Source of the DNA: DASVDK01 sp036381125 [NCBI: Thermodesulfobacteriota bacterium] | GTDB lineage: Bacteria; DASVDK01 | Direction: 5' to 3' | NCBI GenBank assembly: GCA_036381125.1 | Contig: DASVDK010000066.1 | Coordinates: forward strand, 1-21,491 | DNA: 21,491 nucleotides | Shown: in pieces, positions 16,969-21,491 of the stretch | Numbering within the stretch: position 1 is the first letter of the stretch | How the letters are laid out: every line of letters begins with the position of its first letter | Program-made: the position numbers and the translations under genes | The notes under the pieces: model-generated | Seen by the model: only the letters and a program-made list of their open reading frames with translations | Told to the model about the DNA's origin: nothing | The model's database searches: none

Positions 16969-17385
16969 ATGGCCGATCTGATCCAGCACTGGCAGGAGCG
17001 GTGGATCGACGTGATCTTCCCGGCCGACGTGCCCCCGCTCGGCCGAGAGGGCGGTCCGTTCGCTCACGGGTTCAGCATCTACGACGGCGTCGTCGTGGTG
17101 TGGGACAAGCGCTACGACCCGACCATCCTCACCTGGCTCGACATGCTCGACGACCGGACCATCGAGAACCTCGCCCTCGTCGTGGAGCGCGGCGGCCAGG
17201 TGGCGCTCCGCTGGCGGCACGAGGTCCCCAGCCAGTACACGGCGGGCACCGCCATCCCCGTCCTCATCGGCGCCGACGACACCGGCGAGTTCATGATCGT
17301 CGACTCGGCCCTCCTCGGCGGCAACGGCGAGGACCCCAAGCCGTCGAAGAAGCGCGACCGAAGGCTTCGACTGGTCAAGAAGTAG
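16969..17385 (+). CDS. Unrecognised 138-residue cytosolic protein
   Basis: I do not recognise this family. The protein has no signal peptide or membrane segment. It starts MADLIQHWQERWIDVIFPAD, has a mixed hydrophobic/acidic core (FSIYDGVVVVWDKRYDP, TIENLALVVERGG, IPVLIGADDTGEFMIVD) that suggests an alpha/beta fold with several beta strands, and ends in a basic tail rich in Lys and Arg (KKRDRRLRLVKK), which could bind nucleic acid or acidic membranes. ATG 16969 is preferred because the frame upstream runs through the antisense of the tRNA. Codon use looks like its neighbours. It is a single gene on the plus strand, convergent with dppC. Confidence 0.7.
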   Translation: MADLIQHWQERWIDVIFPADVPPLGREGGPFAHGFSIYDGVVVVWDKRYDPTILTWLDMLDDRTIENLALVVERGGQVALRWRHEVPSQYTAGTAIPVLIGADDTGEFMIVDSALLGGNGEDPKPSKKRDRRLRLVKK

Positions 17386-17444
17386 CGCCCACGGGCCCTC
17401 GTGCACGAGCGGGTGCGCGGCGCGGGTCGGCTGCCCGCCGTGGA

Positions 17445-17507
17445 GAACGAGCGGGGTCGGACCCCGACGTTCCCCGGCCTGGAAAATGGAAAGGCCTGAC
17501 CCCGTTC
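17445..17507. repeat. Palindrome-rich intergenic element
   Basis: Nested inverted repeats: outer GAACG (17445-17449) with CGTTC (17503-17507), next GGGGTC (17453-17458) with GACCCC (17498-17503), and inner GGCCT (17476-17480) with AGGCC (17492-17496) around an A-rich loop. It abuts the dppC stop codon. The style resembles REP-like dispersed elements of high-GC bacteria; whether it recurs in this genome cannot be seen. It may also end transcription of the two convergent genes. Confidence 0.5.
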
Positions 17508-18334
17508 TAGCGGAGCCGCGGGTCGAGGAGGTCGCGCAGCGCGTCGCCGAGCAGATTGAAGGCGAGGACCGTCACCGCGACGGCGACACCCGGCACCACC
17601 GCCATCCAGGGCGCGAGCGAGAGGTACCCCTGGGCCTCCTGGAGCATCTTCCCCCAGGAGGGCAGCGGCGGCTGGGTCCCGAGCCCGAGGTACGAGAGGC
17701 TCGCTTCGGCGACGATGGCGCGTCCGACGGCGAGGCTCGCCTGCACGATCACCGGCCCCATGGCATTCGGCAGGATGTGCCGGCCGAGGACGTAGGCCGG
17801 ACCCGCCCCCTGTGCCTCGACCGCGGTGACGAACTCCCGGCTCGCCAGGACGAGCACGACGCTTCGGGTCAGCCGGGCGAACACCGGGATCCCGACGATT
17901 CCGATCGCGATCGCGGCGTTGCGGTGGCCTGGCCCCAGCGCCGCGACGACCGTGATGGCGAGGAGGAGCGCCGGGAAGGCCAGCAGGCCGTCCATGGCTC
18001 GCATGGCCCCCTCGTCGAGCCACCCGCGGACGTATCCGGCGAGCGCGCCGATGGCGACCCCCACGCTCACGGAGATGGCGACTGACAGACCGGCGACCGT
18101 CATGGCGATGGAGGCGCCGCGCATCAGGCGGCTCAGGATGTCGCGGCCGAACTGGTCGGTGCCGAGCGGGTGCTCGGCCGTCGGCGCCTTCAGGCGCTTG
18201 CCGATCTCGACGGCCGCCGGGTCGTGCGGCGTGTAGACCATGCCGACCAGCGCGATCACCGAGATGAGCGCGACCGCGACGAGGCTCGCGACCGCCCCCC
18301 GACCGAGCCGCCCGCCCTGCGCGACGACGGTCAT
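17507..18334 (-). CDS. Peptide-type ABC transporter permease (DppC family)
   Basis: A 275-residue inner-membrane permease. The DppC hallmark TPHDP ... HPLGTDQFGRDILSRLMRGA is split over residues 33-70, and the ATPase-coupling EAA loop is EFVTAVEAQGAGPAYVLGRH near residue 170, followed by ILPNAMGPVIVQ. About six membrane segments are present, and it ends with LLGDALRDLLDPRLR, as family members do. The ATG at 18334 overlaps the DppB stop as ATGA. With DppB it forms the channel of a dipeptide/oligopeptide/nickel-type importer; the substrate is not predictable. Confidence 0.93.
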   Translation of the reverse strand: MTVVAQGGRLGRGAVASLVAVALISVIALVGMVYTPHDPAAVEIGKRLKAPTAEHPLGTDQFGRDILSRLMRGASIAMTVAGLSVAISVSVGVAIGALAGYVRGWLDEGAMRAMDGLLAFPALLLAITVVAALGPGHRNAAIAIGIVGIPVFARLTRSVVLVLASREFVTAVEAQGAGPAYVLGRHILPNAMGPVIVQASLAVGRAIVAEASLSYLGLGTQPPLPSWGKMLQEAQGYLSLAPWMAVVPGVAVAVTVLAFNLLGDALRDLLDPRLR

Positions 18335-19278
18335 GCGCGTCGGGTCCTCGGGTCGAGCCACGCGTAGGAGAGGTCGACCAGCAGGTTCAGGACGACCGTC
18401 AGCGCCGCGAGGAAGAAGACGAGCCCCTGGATCAGCGGCCAGTCGCGATTCACGACGGCGAAGAGCACGAGACGGCCGAGGCCAGGGAGCGCGAAGATCT
18501 GCTCGACGATGATCGCGCCGCCGAGGACGCTCCCCACCTGGAGGCCGACGACGGTCACCGTCGGGACGAGGGCGTTGCGCAACGTGTGCCAGTACACCAC
18601 GCGCGACTCCGGGAGCCCCTTCGCGCGGGCCGTCCGCACGAAGTCCTCGCGCATGACGTCGAGCATCGAGGAGCGCTGCATCCGGGCGATCTGCGCCGCC
18701 AGCACGACGCCGAGCGCCAGCGACGGCATGGCGAGGGAGCGCAGCGCCTCGGCCGGGTCGTCGCTCCACGGCTCGTAGCCGCCCGTCGGCAGCCACCTGA
18801 GCTTCAGCGCGAACGCGAAGATCAGCATGATGCCGAGCCAGAAGGACGGAATCGCCTGGCCGAGCTGGGAGAAGACGAGCGCGCCGTAGTCGGCCACCGT
18901 GCCCCGCCGGGCGGCGGCGACGACGCCGAGCGGAAGCCCGATGGCGAGCGCCACCAGGAGCGCCAGGACCGACAGAGAGAGCGTGACCGGCAACCGCTCG
19001 GCGATGAGGTCGAGCACCGGCCGCTTGTGCCGGATCGAGATGCCCAGCTCGCCGCGCGCGACCGACGCCACCCACGCGCCGTACTGCACGAGGAGCGGGC
19101 GATCGGTGCCGAGCTCGCGTCGCATCTCGGCCAGGGTGTCACCGGGCGACTCGGCGCCCAGGATCAGCAGCGCCGGGTCGCCCGGGAGCACCCGAAGGAG
19201 CAGGAACGTGAAGATCGAGACGACGACGAGCGTCACCGCGACGCTCGCCGCCCGGGCGAGGAGGTCCGTGCCGCGCAT
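18331..19278 (-). CDS. Peptide-type ABC transporter permease (DppB family)
   Basis: A 315-residue inner-membrane permease with a DppB N-terminus (VVVSIFTFLLLRVLPGDPALLILG), six membrane helices, the segment LPVTLSLSVLALLVAL, and the EAA coupling loop DFVRTARAKGLPESRVVYWHTLRNALVPTVTVVG (from about residue 190; read as DFVRTARAKGLPE then RNALVPTVTVVG). It ends in LSYAWLDPRTR. The ATG at 19278 lies 21 nt after the binding-protein stop and the gene overlaps DppC by 4 nt, so the three are one operon. Confidence 0.93.
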   Translation of the reverse strand: MRGTDLLARAASVAVTLVVVSIFTFLLLRVLPGDPALLILGAESPGDTLAEMRRELGTDRPLLVQYGAWVASVARGELGISIRHKRPVLDLIAERLPVTLSLSVLALLVALAIGLPLGVVAAARRGTVADYGALVFSQLGQAIPSFWLGIMLIFAFALKLRWLPTGGYEPWSDDPAEALRSLAMPSLALGVVLAAQIARMQRSSMLDVMREDFVRTARAKGLPESRVVYWHTLRNALVPTVTVVGLQVGSVLGGAIIVEQIFALPGLGRLVLFAVVNRDWPLIQGLVFFLAALTVVLNLLVDLSYAWLDPRTRRA

Positions 19279-19299
19279 CGCCGCTCGGGCCGGGCGCTC

Positions 19300-20817
19300 C
19301 TACCGCGACGCCCGGTAGACGTCCGTCAGCCGATTGCCCGGGATCGGCAGCTCGGCGTAGCCCCACACGTCGCGCTGGAAGCCGACGATGGCGTCCCGCG
19401 ACACGAGGAACACGCACGCGGCATCCTCGGAGAGCAGCTCCTGGAGCCGCCTCACGATCGCCCTCCGCTTCGCGCGGTCGTGCGTGCCGTCCCCTTCGGT
19501 CAGGAGCCGGTCGAACTCCGGGTTCGAGTAGCCGAAGTAGTTCGCGTTGTACCCGGTCTTGAAGCGCTCGAGCAGGGTCATCGGGTCGAGCCGGCCGTAG
19601 TGCCCGATGGTCGTGAGCGCGTAGTCCTTCTGCTTGTAGACCCGGTCGAGCCACTGTCCCCACTCAAGCGTCTCGAGCCTCGCCCTGATGCCGACCCGCG
19701 TGAGCTGGCTCGCGATGATCTCGCCGGCCGCGCTGTAGTCGGGATACGGCTGCGGAAGGTACAGCGTAGTCTCGAAGCCGTTCGGGTAGCCGGCCTCCGC
19801 GAGGAGCGCCTTCGCCTTCGCGACGTCGTGCGGGTAGCGGCCGTTGAGGTCGACGTAGTACTCGCCGATGATCGGCGCCATGAAGCTGCCGATCAGCCGT
19901 CCGTAGCCGAAGTTGGCCCCTTCGAGCACCGCCGCGCGATCGATGGCGTGGAAGAGGGCTCGCCGGACCCGAAGGTCGTCGAACGGCTTTCGCGCCGCGT
20001 TGATGGCCAGCTCGCTCAGCGTGTTGCTCGGGTACGTCTCCACCCGGAGCGACCGGTTCGCCCGTAGCTCCTCGACCATCTGCGGCGGGATCCGCTCGGT
20101 GATGTCGATCTCGCCCGCCCTGAGCGCGGTGACGCGCGCCGTCTCGTCGGGGATGACCTTGAAGAGGACCTCGTCGAGGTACGGGCGTCCCGGCACGAAG
20201 TATCGGGCGTTCTTGACCAGCTTGATGTGGCTATCGGGAACCCACTCGACGAATCGGAAGGGGCCCGTGCCGATCGGCCTGCGCGCGAGCCCGTCGCCGG
20301 CTCCTTCCGGCACGATGGCGGCCCACCCGTACGCCAGATCGGAGAGGAAGCGAGCGGAGGGGCGCGAGAGCGTGATCGCGACGGTCGTCGGCGACGGCGT
20401 CTCGACGCGGGCGATGACGGCGTAGTCAGCGGCGTGAGGGCTCCTGCCCTTCTCCGCCATCCGGGCGAGGCTGTACTTGACGTCGGCCGACGTAAGCGGC
20501 TTGCCGTCGTGGAACGTCACGCCGCGACGCAGCTCGAACGTGTAGGTGAGGCCGTCACGCGAGATGTCCCACCGCTCCGCCAGACCCGGCAGGAGCTCGC
20601 CCCTGGCGTTCGTGGCGACGAGGCTGTCGAAGATGTTCATCGTGATGATGAACGTCGAGTCGGCCGGGCTGCGGTGCGGGTCGAGCCCGTCGGGGTTGGC
20701 CAGGGCGGCGACCGTCACCGCCCCGCCCGGCCTCGGGGCCGGGGGGGTCTCGGCGGCCGTGGCGCCCGCGGCGCAGAGGAGCAGCGCGGCCAGCGCGCCG
20801 AGGAGCCTCGAGATCAT
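19300..20817 (-). CDS. Peptide-type ABC transporter substrate-binding protein (SBP family 5)
   Basis: A 505-residue periplasmic solute-binding protein of the DppA/OppA/NikA family. Residues 1 to about 22 are a signal peptide (RLLGALAALLLCAAGATAA); there is no lipobox Cys, so it is likely soluble. Family segments are GLDPHRSPADS, NIFDSLV, LPGLAERWDIS, YTFELRRGVTFHDGKPLTSADVKYSL (read as YTFELRRGVTFHDGKPL then TSADVKYSL) and GTGPFRF. The ATG at 20817 overlaps the upstream hydrolase stop as ATGA. It delivers the substrate to DppBC; the ligand is unknown. Confidence 0.94.
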   Translation of the reverse strand: MISRLLGALAALLLCAAGATAAETPPAPRPGGAVTVAALANPDGLDPHRSPADSTFIITMNIFDSLVATNARGELLPGLAERWDISRDGLTYTFELRRGVTFHDGKPLTSADVKYSLARMAEKGRSPHAADYAVIARVETPSPTTVAITLSRPSARFLSDLAYGWAAIVPEGAGDGLARRPIGTGPFRFVEWVPDSHIKLVKNARYFVPGRPYLDEVLFKVIPDETARVTALRAGEIDITERIPPQMVEELRANRSLRVETYPSNTLSELAINAARKPFDDLRVRRALFHAIDRAAVLEGANFGYGRLIGSFMAPIIGEYYVDLNGRYPHDVAKAKALLAEAGYPNGFETTLYLPQPYPDYSAAGEIIASQLTRVGIRARLETLEWGQWLDRVYKQKDYALTTIGHYGRLDPMTLLERFKTGYNANYFGYSNPEFDRLLTEGDGTHDRAKRRAIVRRLQELLSEDAACVFLVSRDAIVGFQRDVWGYAELPIPGNRLTDVYRASR

Positions 20818-21491
20818 CGGGAGCCCTCCTTCCTTGCCGGGACGATCGGCAGCAGGATGTGGGACGGCCGTGCGGCGTCATGGTAGACGGCCTGGTGCGC
20901 GACGACGACGCGGCGCTCGCGCCCCGGCGGCTCGCCCGTGTTGGGGTTCACGTCGAAGTGCGGGAAGTTGCTGCTCGAGATGTCGAGGCGGATCCGGTGC
21001 CCGCGCTCGAAGCGGTTCGAGGTGGGCTGGGGCTCGATGGTGATCCGATAGACCTCGCCCGGCTCCATCGGCTCGGCCCGCTCGAACCCGTTGCGGTAGC
21101 GGACACGGAGGATCGAGTCCGCGATGTTCAGCGCGTAGCCGGTCGGATAGTCCTCGTTCGCCGGGTACTCGTCCACGAGCTTGGCCGTGAAGTCCGTGTC
21201 GACCGCGGAGGAGCTGATCCAGAGCGTCACGGTGAGGGGGCCGGTCACCTCGACCGCCTCGGCGAGGGGCGGGGTGCGGAAGACGAGCACGTCACGGCGC
21301 TGGGCGAGCGGCAGGGTGTCCGTACAGAGGGACAGGTCCGCGCGCCCCCGCTGATCGAAGCCGCCCCCTTCGAGGAGGCCGGGCACACCGAGGTTCTGGA
21401 AGTTCCCCCCGATGGTCGGCACCGGGTCGGCCGGGTTGAACGTGTACCGGCTCGGCTCGACGCCGCCGGACGGCGGCTCCGGCGAGAGCAG
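20814..21491 (-). CDS. CocE/NonD-type hydrolase, C-terminal part (cut by window edge)
   Basis: The gene enters from the right edge; 225 C-terminal residues are visible. The frame stays open from 21491, so the GTG at 21422 is internal. YTFNPADPVPTIGGN, TPPLAEAVEVTGPLTVTLWISSSAVDTDF (read as TPPLAEAVEVTGPL then TVTLWISSSAVDTDF), FTAKLVDEYP and GHRIRLDISSSNFPHFDVNPNTG are typical of the jelly-roll C-terminal domain of the X-Pro dipeptidyl-peptidase (S15)/CocE esterase family. The catalytic alpha/beta hydrolase domain lies outside the window. It overlaps the binding protein by ATGA, suggesting that hydrolysis and import of a peptide-like or ester substrate are linked. Confidence 0.88.
   Translation of the reverse strand: MLSPEPPSGGVEPSRYTFNPADPVPTIGGNFQNLGVPGLLEGGGFDQRGRADLSLCTDTLPLAQRRDVLVFRTPPLAEAVEVTGPLTVTLWISSSAVDTDFTAKLVDEYPANEDYPTGYALNIADSILRVRYRNGFERAEPMEPGEVYRITIEPQPTSNRFERGHRIRLDISSSNFPHFDVNPNTGEPPGRERRVVVAHQAVYHDAARPSHILLPIVPARKEGSR

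Overview
The window looks like an ordinary chromosomal region of a very GC-rich Gram-negative-type bacterium. The order tilS-ftsH-folP-cdaA-cdaR-glmM-pdxJ-acpS-nnrD-tsaE, with lysC nearby, is one I know from deltaproteobacteria (Geobacter-like) and related high-GC lineages such as Myxococcota and Methylomirabilota/Rokubacteria. The placement is an inference; no 16S or other phylogenetic marker is present. Nearly every base is coding, and no gene-free stretch exceeds 300 bases.

Positions 1-2620: the first codons of lysC (minus strand) sit at the left edge. It is divergent from kup (plus strand, potassium transporter), which converges on a small membrane protein gene.

Positions 2258-11684: a tightly packed minus-strand operon read from ftsH down to the small membrane protein. 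It covers membrane proteolysis (FtsH), folate (FolP), cyclic di-AMP (CdaA/CdaR) with peptidoglycan precursor synthesis (GlmM), pyridoxal phosphate (PdxJ), ACP activation (AcpS), NAD(P)HX repair (NnrD/E) and tRNA t6A (TsaE). folP carries an in-frame TGA at codon 151. A 21-codon reading frame lies exactly between acpS and nnrD and overlaps both by ATGA. A TTGTGA-17-TATAAG promoter precedes ftsH.

Positions 11682-14752: tilS and an M20 peptidase form a second minus-strand unit, with a promoter that places the transcript start on the A of the peptidase ATG. Next comes a secreted DUF4168-type protein with a Gly/Ser tail built from an 18-bp tandem repeat.

Positions 14892-16870: thiO and an orphan ABC ATPase (overlapping by 4 nt), then a tRNA with a CAT anticodon, encoded CCA and a near-consensus promoter. 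Positions 16969-17385: an unrecognised 138-residue protein (plus strand). A palindrome-rich element fills 17445-17507.

Positions 17507-21491: a minus-strand peptide-type ABC importer operon (CocE-like hydrolase, cut by the window edge, then binding protein, DppB, DppC) joined by ATGA overlaps. It has no ATPase genes next to it.

I did not find an obviously new multi-gene system. The points most worth checking are the acpS/nnrD micro-ORF relay, the folP stop codon, the leaderless-type promoters, and kup beside the c-di-AMP synthase operon.
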